Shown here: positions 36,227-43,806 of the stretch, piece after piece
How positions within the stretch are numbered: position 1 is the first letter of the stretch
How the letters are laid out: every line of letters starts with the position of its first letter
NCBI GenBank assembly: GCA_016927755.1
Contig: JAFGLZ010000084.1
Location: 1 to 51,066, forward strand
Direction of reading: 5' to 3'
Length of the DNA stretch: 51,066 nucleotides
DNA from: Phycisphaerae bacterium
GTDB lineage: Bacteria; Planctomycetota; Phycisphaerae; UBA1845; JAFGLZ01
Program-made: the position numbers and the translations under genes
Notes under the pieces: generated by a model
The model's input: the letters and a program-made list of their open reading frames with translations, nothing else
Database searches by the model: none
Told to the model about the DNA's origin: nothing

Positions 36227-37932
36227 AGTCCCTTCGCAACCTGGCCCTTGCGCAGCTTCGGCAGCAAGCTGACGCCGTCGATCGGCGCATGATCCTTCAG
36301 TCGATCCGACACCCCCAACACGTCCAGAATCGTCGGCATGATGTCGCACGTCCGAGCCCGATCCACCTTACCCCCGACCGCAATGTCCGGGCCCGCGAAG
36401 TACATCGGCACGAACATATCGCCACCCGTGATCGACCCGTGTCCGGCGTTCTCCACCCGGGAGAATCCCCATCCCCTCGCCGCGAAAAGCATGATCTCGC
36501 CCGCCCGAACCGTGTCAAACATCGAGCAGATCTGACCGGGAATGTCCGGTGCGTCCGTCTCCACGGTGGCGGCGAACCACGCATCCGCCGAGTGGTAGCC
36601 TCCATCCATCAAGGCCGCCGACTTCCCCGACGTGGAATACCCCAGAGGGTCGCTCCCCGTTCGAACTGCATAACGATACGTCGCCGACGCCCCAGCCCCT
36701 TTCCGACTGACCACGCCCTCGCCGTCCGCGCCATGGAGCGCCACCTCGTCCGGGCCGACTGGAACCGCCGCGATCAGAACCGCCGGTTGCTCGGCCAACC
36801 ACCTGACGATCGACCGCACCGTAGCCGCTGCACCACCGTCAGCCGCCTCGGCCACACAATACGTCGTCGCGCCCTCGACGTTCGAAGGCCGCCGGGTCCA
36901 GTTCTCGTCCAACCGCAAGTACACCGCGCACTTCCGCCCCCCGCCCGAGGCCACGATCGTGTCGTATCGATCGAGATACCGCTTGCGATCATGGTAGTCG
37001 GTCGAAAACTCGGGCCAGGTGTGGGGCGCCTTCCTCCTGAACTGCTTGGCTAAGGCCTTCTTGACGTACAGACGCTGCGACCGGGCGATCGGGGTCATCC
37101 CATGGTCGCTGACCAGAACGAGCGTCGTCCTCTCCAGAAGCCCGACGCGATCGAGTCCGTCGCAGATCCGCCAGATTTGCTGATCCACGTTCCTCAGGGC
37201 GTACCTGTAGCCCCAATGCCGGTCCCCGTAGCGATGACCGTATTCGTCGACCGCCGGAAAATACGTGTGCACGAAGCTTGGCCACTTGCCCTCCGGGTCG
37301 GCGCTGACCTCCGTCGCGACTTCCTCGTACCGCAGCGGAGGGAGCCGGTCCGTCCAGTCGAGCAGCCCCAGCCACCACGTCACCGCCCCCGTAATCAGAT
37401 TGTCGTACGATCGCGTAGCGCCGCGCATGAGGGGCGACTGGATGCTTACCGTGTACTTGTCCGACAGAAGCTCGTAGATCGTCGGCCCTGTGTGATCGTA
37501 GTTGATGCGGGAATACGTCTCGCTATACCCGTAGTCTTGATAGAGCATCCTTTCCCGATCGAACCACTTGTTGGCGATGACCCCGTGATGTCCCGGAACC
37601 CGTCCCGTCAGGAACGTCGTCGTGTTGGCGTACGTGATCGTCGGAAGGCACGAAACCGCATTCTCGACCTCCGCCCCCCGATCGACGATGTACCGCTTGA
37701 TGTTCGGCAACTCTCCCGCTGCAAGCATCTCCCGAAACAGCGTGCGATCAACGCCGTCCACGAAGATCAGGACCACGCGCGGATTCGGCCGAGCCACGTG
37801 GTCCGCAAGCCGAAGATGGAGAGGGCCGTTGCACCCCGCGCAAAGCATGACGATCGGCGCGAGCCATCGGATCGACGCAAGCCCCACACGTCGCCCTTTC
37901 ACCAACTGATCCCCCCGGATGCCACGTCCCAT
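36223..37932 (-). CDS. NPP-type (type I) phosphodiesterase/nucleotide pyrophosphatase lipoprotein
   Basis: The protein is 569 aa from ATG 37932, which has TAAGGA 5 nt upstream; a GTG at 37974 overlapping the previous stop by one base is the alternative. The lipoprotein signal ends in VMLCAGC. It belongs to the alkaline phosphatase superfamily, NPP branch, and the two-metal site is complete: VLIFVDGVDRTLF, the nucleophile Thr in TITYANTTTFLTG, VPGHHGVI, YFPAVDEYGHRYG (metal Asp and His), LVSDHGMTPI and AGHGS. It should hydrolyse phosphodiester or pyrophosphate bonds outside the inner membrane; the substrate could be a nucleotide sugar, a phospholipid headgroup or a glycan phosphoester. It lies between a Gfo/Idh oxidoreductase and a mannanase-like gene, and its stop overlaps the latter's start. 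Confidence 0.93.
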   Translation of the reverse strand: MGRGIRGDQLVKGRRVGLASIRWLAPIVMLCAGCNGPLHLRLADHVARPNPRVVLIFVDGVDRTLFREMLAAGELPNIKRYIVDRGAEVENAVSCLPTITYANTTTFLTGRVPGHHGVIANKWFDRERMLYQDYGYSETYSRINYDHTGPTIYELLSDKYTVSIQSPLMRGATRSYDNLITGAVTWWLGLLDWTDRLPPLRYEEVATEVSADPEGKWPSFVHTYFPAVDEYGHRYGDRHWGYRYALRNVDQQIWRICDGLDRVGLLERTTLVLVSDHGMTPIARSQRLYVKKALAKQFRRKAPHTWPEFSTDYHDRKRYLDRYDTIVASGGGRKCAVYLRLDENWTRRPSNVEGATTYCVAEAADGGAAATVRSIVRWLAEQPAVLIAAVPVGPDEVALHGADGEGVVSRKGAGASATYRYAVRTGSDPLGYSTSGKSAALMDGGYHSADAWFAATVETDAPDIPGQICSMFDTVRAGEIMLFAARGWGFSRVENAGHGSITGGDMFVPMYFAGPDIAVGGKVDRARTCDIMPTILDVLGVSDRLKDHAPIDGVSLLPKLRKGQVAKGL

Positions 37933-37973
37933 GCGAGTCCTTACCAACTGTTCGTCCTTCCTCGACTCAACCA

Positions 37974-39020
37974 CTAACGGAGAGAGACCTCGCGGCCAGT
38001 CTTGTGGCTGCGATAAAGCCCGTCCAGTACCTTGATCACGGCCAACGTCTGCTCTGGAGGCACGGGCGCGGGCTTCCGGTTGACCACGGCATCGTGGAAT
38101 GCGACGATCTCCACCTCGTGCCCTTCAGCCTCCGGTGGATTGTCGATCTTCCCTTCAGTGATGATACCGTTCTTCTCCTCCACGATCTCCAACGTCGGCC
38201 ACTTCACCCCGGCGTTCGTCCCATAAACCCATGTGACCGCCTCGCTTCGGGCGTGGATGTTCATCATCCAACTCGCCTCCAGGCTCAAAGCCGCACCGTT
38301 CTTGAAGCGGATGAACCCCGCCGCGAAATCCTCCACCTCCATGTCCTTCGGCTTGTACGCCCCCCAGGTGTTGTAGATGCCGGGCTTCTTGGCGATCTTG
38401 CAGGGCGCCACGCCGCTCACGCTAACCGGCTCGAAGTTGCCCATCAGCCACATCGTCAGGTCAAGGGCGTGAACGCCGACGTCCACGCACGGACCCCCAC
38501 CCGAGGCCTTCTTGCTGATGAACGCCCCCCACGCCGGCAACAGCCGTCGCCGATTATGCCACGCCCGAGCGTAGTAGACCTCGCCCATGTGCCCGCCGTC
38601 GATCCACTTCTTGAGCCCTTGGCTGACCCCGTCGAACCGCATGTGCTGGGCGCACATCAGCAGCCGTCTTGCCTTGCGGGAGGCGTCCATCATCCTGACG
38701 ACCTCGGCCGGCGTGATCGCCAGCGGTTTCTCGCAAAGCACGTGCTTCTTGTTGGCCAGACCCGCAAGCACCGCCGGCGTGTGAGCGCTGTTCGGCGTGC
38801 AGACGTCCAAGACGTCCGCATCGCACGCCGCCGCCTTCTTGAGGTCCTTGAACTTGTTGGCGACGCCGAACTTCTCCGCGAAGGCGTCAACGATGTCGCT
38901 TCGCGCGTCGCAGCAGCCGACGATCTTGACCCCCTCGATCTTCTGCCACGCTTTCGCGTGAACGCCTCCCATCCCGCCACACCCGACAACCACCACTCGT
39001 ACTTCGCGCGACGCCATCAT
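37974..39020 (-). CDS. Gfo/Idh/MocA-family oxidoreductase
   Basis: The protein is 348 aa. Two ATGs follow GAGAGGA. The N-terminal Rossmann domain has VVVVGCGGMGGVHAKAW (GxGxxG at 14-19) and VLCEKPLA with the family EKP motif (97-99). The C-terminal alpha/beta domain carries GGGPCVDVGVHALDL, including the conserved His. There is no Tat or Sec signal, unlike many planctomycete relatives, so it acts in the cytoplasm. Family members use NAD(P) to oxidise or reduce a sugar hydroxyl, for example inositol dehydrogenases or 3-keto-glucoside enzymes; the substrate is unknown. It heads the close-packed minus-strand series and may act on products of the downstream GH113-like enzyme. The 189 nt before it (39021-39209) show nothing recognisable. 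Confidence 0.94.
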   Translation of the reverse strand: MMASREVRVVVVGCGGMGGVHAKAWQKIEGVKIVGCCDARSDIVDAFAEKFGVANKFKDLKKAAACDADVLDVCTPNSAHTPAVLAGLANKKHVLCEKPLAITPAEVVRMMDASRKARRLLMCAQHMRFDGVSQGLKKWIDGGHMGEVYYARAWHNRRRLLPAWGAFISKKASGGGPCVDVGVHALDLTMWLMGNFEPVSVSGVAPCKIAKKPGIYNTWGAYKPKDMEVEDFAAGFIRFKNGAALSLEASWMMNIHARSEAVTWVYGTNAGVKWPTLEIVEEKNGIITEGKIDNPPEAEGHEVEIVAFHDAVVNRKPAPVPPEQTLAVIKVLDGLYRSHKTGREVSLR

Positions 39021-39209
39021 CGTGTCCTCTCAGGTCGCCTTCAACCGTTGCGCTGGCCTTGAGGCCGGCGAAATTCCGCAACAGTTTAGCAACCCCCTAA
39101 GTTTGCACAAGATGTCAAACACTGGGCGAGAATGCGGTGAGTTGCCTTCAGCCAATCCCTGCGGCCTCGTACCACAACGCGCACACGTGCCCCCCAACCC
39201 GAAGCGTCG

Positions 39210-39920
39210 CTATTCCCCATCCGACGACGACGAACCGCCCTCCACCTCGGCGGCGATCTCCTCCAACGTCGCCAAGTACATCACCTCATCATGCGGTTTG
39301 TTGTGCGAAAGGATGTCGTGGATCATGATGCTGACGGCCCGGGCGATCTGATGAACCGCCTCGTGACGCGATAGCCCCACGGCCATGAACCGATCGAGAT
39401 ACTCCCGTACCTGCGGAGGCTTGTTCTGGGCAAGCTGGTTCTCCACGATGACGTGCATGCTGATGTGAGCGAACGGATTGACCCCGTCTTCCGTCACCCC
39501 GTGGTCGCCGAGCGAATCGGGGTCGTCGAAAAAACCGTGATATTCCGGATGCTCTTCCATCGCCTGGGCGGTCCGCTCGTCCTCCTCGTCGAACACGACA
39601 GCGTCCTCGTCCGAACCCGCGTCATCGGGCCTCGCCGAGCCTTCACCCGTCTCCTCGGCCTCGCCCCGCTCATGACCCCGGTGAATGTTCCACACGCGGC
39701 AGAACTCCTTCTGACGTGCATGACCGACTGCATCCCCGATGACGACCTCGCCCTCCCCACCCGATCCCGGCTCGCTCAGCGACTCCGTCGTCCCGAGCCG
39801 CCGGGCCAGATCGGCGAGTAACTTGGCCTTGTCGGCCGACGCCCCGCGTTCCCGCGACTTGCTCGGTCGACGCGGATCCCGCTTCTGTCTTCGTCGCCTG
39901 TGCTTGCTCATTCTGGCCAT
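39210..39920 (-). CDS. DUF1841-family protein
   Basis: The protein is 236 aa. The start is ATG 39920; a second ATG (residue 4) is equally possible. Residues 1-35 are strongly basic (KHRRRRQKRDPRRPSKSR). A variable acidic middle follows (DEDAVVFDEEDERTA). The C-terminal 100 residues carry the DUF1841 core: GVNPFAHISMHVIVENQLAQ, then PPQVREYLDRFMAVGLSRHEAVHQIARA. The function of this family is unknown; the conserved His residues in HISMH and RHEAVHQ could bind metal, but this is a guess. The basic head could bind nucleic acid or ribosomes. A sigma-70-type promoter lies 47 nt upstream, divergent from that of the radical SAM operon. Confidence 0.82.
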   Translation of the reverse strand: MARMSKHRRRRQKRDPRRPSKSRERGASADKAKLLADLARRLGTTESLSEPGSGGEGEVVIGDAVGHARQKEFCRVWNIHRGHERGEAEETGEGSARPDDAGSDEDAVVFDEEDERTAQAMEEHPEYHGFFDDPDSLGDHGVTEDGVNPFAHISMHVIVENQLAQNKPPQVREYLDRFMAVGLSRHEAVHQIARAVSIMIHDILSHNKPHDEVMYLATLEEIAAEVEGGSSSSDGE

Positions 39921-39966
39921 CCCGGATTCCGGACCACGGACTCAGCTTCTCGCACCCATTCGGCGG

Positions 39967-39995
39967 ACTATACCATATGACCCCAGCCCGGTCAG
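39967..39995 (-). promoter_or_regulatory. Sigma-70-type promoter for the DUF1841 gene
   Basis: On the minus strand CTGACC (39995-39990) and TATAGT (39972-39967) are spaced by 17 nt. Transcription should start near 39960, about 40 nt before the ATG at 39920. Sequence match only. Confidence 0.5.
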
Positions 39996-40114
39996 CATCT
40001 GGGAACGAGCCACATGCCAGAAGGATGCCCCGGGGGCTTCTTAACGCCCTGCCGGACGTATGAGACCGTGCCTAACTATTTAATTGCCAAGTCCTTCGCG
40101 GAAACCATCCTCGC

Positions 40115-40143
40115 TTGACATGCCCATACCCCCGAGGTAGAGT
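40115..40143 (+). promoter_or_regulatory. Consensus promoter for the radical SAM/glycosyltransferase operon
   Basis: A perfect TTGACA (40115-40120), 17-nt spacer and TAGAGT (40138-40143). The start of transcription should be near 40150. It is the best -35 match seen in the window. The 468-nt gap 39921-40388 holds this promoter, the divergent DUF1841 promoter and a structured leader. Confidence 0.65.
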
Positions 40144-40149
40144 CAATTG

Positions 40150-40388
40150 AGGCACATCCTCTCGCGGGCGAAGCCGACAGGAGCGAGACTCGGACGCGGG
40201 GAAGGAACCTGCCCGATAACATCCAGCTCGGATTGAAGCAGCGAGGCTCGGCGATGTGAAGTGGCTGCCGGGTCGGCACCCGACCGGCTGGCGTGCCACC
40301 GCAAAGCAGCCGATATGATACCTGGGGACGGACGCCAACCGGATCCGATTACGAACGAAGGACTTTTGCGTTTCGGGACGACTCGGAC
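40150..40388 (+). promoter_or_regulatory. Long structured 5' leader of the radical SAM operon
   Basis: About 240 nt separate the predicted transcription start from the first likely start codon. The strongest element is 40261-40299: GTGGC pairs with GCCAC, and inside it GCCGG-TCGG pairs with CCGA-CCGGC across a CAC loop, with one bulged G and an asymmetric internal loop, about 14 pairs in all. GCAAAGCAGCCGAT follows it. No known riboswitch consensus fits fully. It may be a cis-regulatory RNA, a small RNA, or simply a long leader. A GTG at 40293 inside the hairpin would allow a longer protein, which is the main argument against a purely non-coding role. Confidence 0.4.
40261..40299 (+). repeat. 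Two-tier hairpin in the operon leader
   Basis: Outer stem GTGGC/GCCAC (40261-40265 with 40295-40299) and inner stem GCCGGGTCGG/CCGACCGGC around a three-base loop. There is no U-tract after it, so it is not a simple intrinsic terminator. Confidence 0.55.
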
Positions 40389-41864
40389 GTGACCGCAAAG
40401 CACCTACACGATCGGCGTATCAAGACGGGCAACGGTCCGGTCCGCCTCTTCCTCGCCAACGTCGCGCGTCGGAGCACCACCTACCCCCTCACGACGCCGC
40501 CGATGGGCATCCTCTACCTCGCCGCATACCTGCGGACGAAGTTCGACCTGAGGATCAGACTCGTCAACCAGAAGGTCGAGAACTACACCACGCAGGAGCT
40601 CGCTCAGGAAGCCATCAAGTTCGAACCCGACGTCGTCGGATTCACCGTGATGACCCCGGCGGCCCACCAGGTCGGCGAACTCACGCGCGCCATTCGACAG
40701 GCCCTGCCGAAGACACTCATCCTCCTCGGCGGACCACATACCTCCGCTTTCGAGGAGAAGATCTTCGACCAAGCCGAGGTCGATGCCGCCGTCGTCGGCG
40801 AGGGCGAGTTGGCGTTCGAGGCGATCCTCAACGCTTACCTCGACAGCGGCGACTTCAGCGAGATCCCCGGGCTCATGTGGCGCGCCGATGATGACTCCGT
40901 GGTCACGAACTCCGGCCAGATGCCGCTAATCGAGGACCTAGACACGCTGCCCATGCCGGCATACGACCTGATCGACGTGCCCGCCTACTGGAAGCTCCAG
41001 TCTATGCCCCCCGTGGCCCGTCGGAAGTACCTCTCGCTCGTCAGCAGCCGCGGCTGCCCCTACCAGTGCATGTGGTGCCATAAGATCTTCGGCAAGCGCT
41101 TCCGCGGCCACTCCGCCGAGCGAATCGTTGACGAAATCGAGTATTTCACCAAGAAGTATCACATCGACGACATCGAGTTCCTCGACGACATCTTCAACAT
41201 GGATCGAAGGAGGGTCATCGACGTCAGCGAGCTGGTCCGAAAGCGAGGCCTGAAGATCAAGTTGGCCTTGCCCAACGCGGTTCGCACCGACATCTTGACC
41301 CAGGACGTCGTCGATGCCCTGGCCGACCTCAACCTCTACTGGTGCAGCTTCGCCCTCGAAACCGGATCTTCGCGCCTACAGGAATTCACCGGCAAGCGCC
41401 TCAACATACCGAAGTTCGTCTCGGGCGTTGAGATGTGCGTCAAGAAAGGCATCTTCGCCAATGGCTTCGCGATGCTCGGATTCCCCACCGAGACCGAGGA
41501 GGAGATGCAGCTCACCATCGACACGATGGGCAACTCGCGGCTGCACACCGCCTCCTTCTTCACCGTCACCCCCTTCCCCAACACGCGCCTCTACCAGCTC
41601 GTGCAAGAGCAGTGGCCAGAACGCCTTCGGAACCTCCAGTACAGTGACACGAACTTCGCCACGATCAAGGTGAATCTGTCGGATCACCCCGACGACGTGC
41701 TCTACGGCTATCAGAGAAAGGCGAATCGCCAGTTCTTCCTGAACCCGAACCGTATCTACCGAATCGTCCGGGACTACCCGCAACCACTCTTGCTCCCGTA
41801 CTACCTGCCGATCTTCCTCCAGCGGGCGACGAAGGGGTTCCTCAAGCGTGACAGCCAGGCCTAA
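40389..41864 (+). CDS. B12-binding-type radical SAM protein
   Basis: The protein is 491 aa if GTG 40389 is the start. The frame is open to a GTG at 40293, and the true start is uncertain; similarity-like sequence begins only at VRLFLANVARRSTTYPL. The N-terminal domain is the cobalamin-binding-like fold of this class: PPMGILYLAAYLR, DVVGFTVMTPAA, LILLGGPHTSAFEE and VVGEGELAFE. No DxHxxG motif is visible, so base-off B12 binding is not assured. The radical SAM domain has CPYQCMWC, with cluster cysteines Cys223, Cys227 and Cys230 (CxxxCxxC), and LETGSSRLQEFTGK. Relatives include hopanoid, bacteriochlorophyll and phosphonate C-methylases or cyclases. The gene overlaps the next by 17 nt, so it probably modifies a lipid or glycan handled by the two glycosyltransferases. 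Confidence 0.92.
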   Translation: MTAKHLHDRRIKTGNGPVRLFLANVARRSTTYPLTTPPMGILYLAAYLRTKFDLRIRLVNQKVENYTTQELAQEAIKFEPDVVGFTVMTPAAHQVGELTRAIRQALPKTLILLGGPHTSAFEEKIFDQAEVDAAVVGEGELAFEAILNAYLDSGDFSEIPGLMWRADDDSVVTNSGQMPLIEDLDTLPMPAYDLIDVPAYWKLQSMPPVARRKYLSLVSSRGCPYQCMWCHKIFGKRFRGHSAERIVDEIEYFTKKYHIDDIEFLDDIFNMDRRRVIDVSELVRKRGLKIKLALPNAVRTDILTQDVVDALADLNLYWCSFALETGSSRLQEFTGKRLNIPKFVSGVEMCVKKGIFANGFAMLGFPTETEEEMQLTIDTMGNSRLHTASFFTVTPFPNTRLYQLVQEQWPERLRNLQYSDTNFATIKVNLSDHPDDVLYGYQRKANRQFFLNPNRIYRIVRDYPQPLLLPYYLPIFLQRATKGFLKRDSQA

Positions 41865-43806
41865 CGCGTCACTGTTGGGTTCTCGAACGCTTTGTTGGTG
41901 TGTCGCACTCTATCTGCTCGCCCTCGGCGTTCGACTCGTATACTACGTCCAGGTTCGTGATAACGCCCTCTACGCGTGGCTCACGTTGGATGAGAACACG
42001 AACCATCAGGCTGCCCTGGCGCGCATCAACGGAACGATGCCGCCAAAGGCCTATCTCAAAGCCCCCCTCTATCTCTACTATCTCGTGGGCGTATACAAGG
42101 TCTTCGGAGCCGACCCCGGCGTCGCGAGATTCATCCAGGTCTTCCTCGCCGCCCTCTGGGCGCCACTGACCTTCCTGATCGGTGAGCGCCTCTTCGGACG
42201 ACCCGCCGGCGTCATCGCCGGTCTCATCGCCGCCGGATTCTGGACCTTCGTCTTCTTCAGCACCGAGCTGCTCGATGTGGCGATCGGCGGCGTGTTCTAC
42301 CTCCTCACGGCCTGCCTGCTCGTACGACTACCCGACCAGAATCGCTGGAAATGGCTCTCCATAGGAATCGTCATGGGGTTTGGGGCCATCACCCGCCCGA
42401 ACATCCTGGCGGTTGCCCCCTTCCTCGCGGTCGCCGCCTTCCTCATGGCGCGCCGCCAAGCGAGCCAAAACGCACTTAGCTGGCTGCGATCCGGACTGGG
42501 ACGCGTCCTCCGCCTGACCCTTGGATCCTGCCTCATCATCCTTCCCGTCACGATCCGAAACTGCCTCGTCGGCGGCGAGTGGGTCCTCATCGGCGCCTAC
42601 GGCGGCGTCAACTTCTACCTCGCTAACAACCCCGAGGCCGATGCCAAGAACGTCGAGCTCGTCGGCTTGCCCGACTACCAGCCCTCCAATGAATACGACG
42701 CCAACGATCCCTACAACATCCACTGCTTCACCTATCGAAGCGGATGTGACTTCACTAGCCAGCGCCTCGGGCGGCCCTGCACTCGTGGCGAGATGAACGA
42801 CACCATGTTCTCCCTCGGACGTGACTATGTCCGCTCGCATCCCGGCAAATTCGCCACGGACTGCCTCAAGCGAGTGTGCTGGTTCTTCAACGCATACGAA
42901 TTCGCCGACAACAAGGACCTCTACCAGTTCCAATCTTTCTCCAGCTTGCTGGCGGCCCTCGGCATCATCCACTTCGGCCTGCTCTGCCCCTTCATGGTCC
43001 TTGGGACCATCCTTGCGCTACGCCCGTCCGCGCGATCCGCGGGCATGGTCTACTACATGATCCTGCTGGCCTGCCTCATCCTCCCCGGTGCCGTGTTCCT
43101 GACGAACGCCCGTTTTCGGGTGACGATCGTTTGCCTTCTCGCCCCGCTGGCTGCGTATGCGATCGTCCAGATCCTGTCATGGTGCCGTCCCGCCGTGGAG
43201 CGCCGCCGCCTCTTCGCCGCCATGGCCTGCATCGCCGCCGTTGCCGTCTTCAGCAACGCGAATCTCTTCGGCTATCGACCGCCCTGCCATCCCTACCTCG
43301 TGTTCATGTACGCCGCCGCCTGCGGCGCCACGGGCAGGGCCGACGAGATGTCCCGTACCGTCGACCGAATCGAGGCCGCCATGGCCCAGGGCGTCGAGGA
43401 AGGCCGCCACGGCCGAGCCCTCTACTGCCTCTATGACTACTACGACGTCAACGGTCCGCTCGACAAGGCCGTACACTACGGACAACAGTTGCTCGAGAAG
43501 CGGCAGTTGGACGCCAACGGGACTAAGCGCGTCTTCGCCACGTTCACCAAGGCCGATCGACCGGACCTCATCCGCCCCTTGCTTGCGGCGACGGCACAGG
43601 GGATCACTGGCGCCGACCTTCTCTTCCTCGCCGAGGCGACAATGCAGTACGCTGAACGATACAGAGACCACAAGGCGCTCCAGGATGCCCTGGGATACTA
43701 TCAAAGGCTCGCCGCCCAGCATCCCGCCGAGCTAGACTATCACCGGAAGATCGAGCTGATGACTCGGCTCCTGGCCGCGCCGGCAAGTACAACGAGCCGA
43801 CCTTGA
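41848..43806 (+). CDS. GT-C-type membrane glycosyltransferase with C-terminal helical repeats (first copy)
   Basis: The protein is 652 aa. The start is GTG 41848, inside the last codons of the radical SAM gene. About ten or eleven membrane helices follow, beginning CWCVALYLLALGVRLVYYV. The first extracytoplasmic loop has LTLDENTNHQAAL, whose Asp-Glu fits the GT-C (GT39/ArnT/PMT) catalytic acidic motif, then KAPLYLYYLVGVYKVFG. Another conserved loop is GGEWVLIGAYGGVNFYLANN. The C-terminal 180 residues are soluble helical pairs like TPRs (CLYDYYDVNGPLDKAVHYG). GT-C enzymes use a polyprenyl-phosphate sugar to glycosylate protein, lipid A or other glycans. The next gene is a clear paralogue, and its TTG start overlaps this stop. 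Confidence 0.9.
   Translation: MTARPNASLLGSRTLCWCVALYLLALGVRLVYYVQVRDNALYAWLTLDENTNHQAALARINGTMPPKAYLKAPLYLYYLVGVYKVFGADPGVARFIQVFLAALWAPLTFLIGERLFGRPAGVIAGLIAAGFWTFVFFSTELLDVAIGGVFYLLTACLLVRLPDQNRWKWLSIGIVMGFGAITRPNILAVAPFLAVAAFLMARRQASQNALSWLRSGLGRVLRLTLGSCLIILPVTIRNCLVGGEWVLIGAYGGVNFYLANNPEADAKNVELVGLPDYQPSNEYDANDPYNIHCFTYRSGCDFTSQRLGRPCTRGEMNDTMFSLGRDYVRSHPGKFATDCLKRVCWFFNAYEFADNKDLYQFQSFSSLLAALGIIHFGLLCPFMVLGTILALRPSARSAGMVYYMILLACLILPGAVFLTNARFRVTIVCLLAPLAAYAIVQILSWCRPAVERRRLFAAMACIAAVAVFSNANLFGYRPPCHPYLVFMYAAACGATGRADEMSRTVDRIEAAMAQGVEEGRHGRALYCLYDYYDVNGPLDKAVHYGQQLLEKRQLDANGTKRVFATFTKADRPDLIRPLLAATAQGITGADLLFLAEATMQYAERYRDHKALQDALGYYQRLAAQHPAELDYHRKIELMTRLLAAPASTTSRP

Noticed and set aside
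40180..40320. Known riboswitch (TPP, cobalamin or c-di-GMP) in the radical SAM leader
   Set aside because: Short stretches look similar, but the order of conserved boxes and the partner stems are missing for each class.
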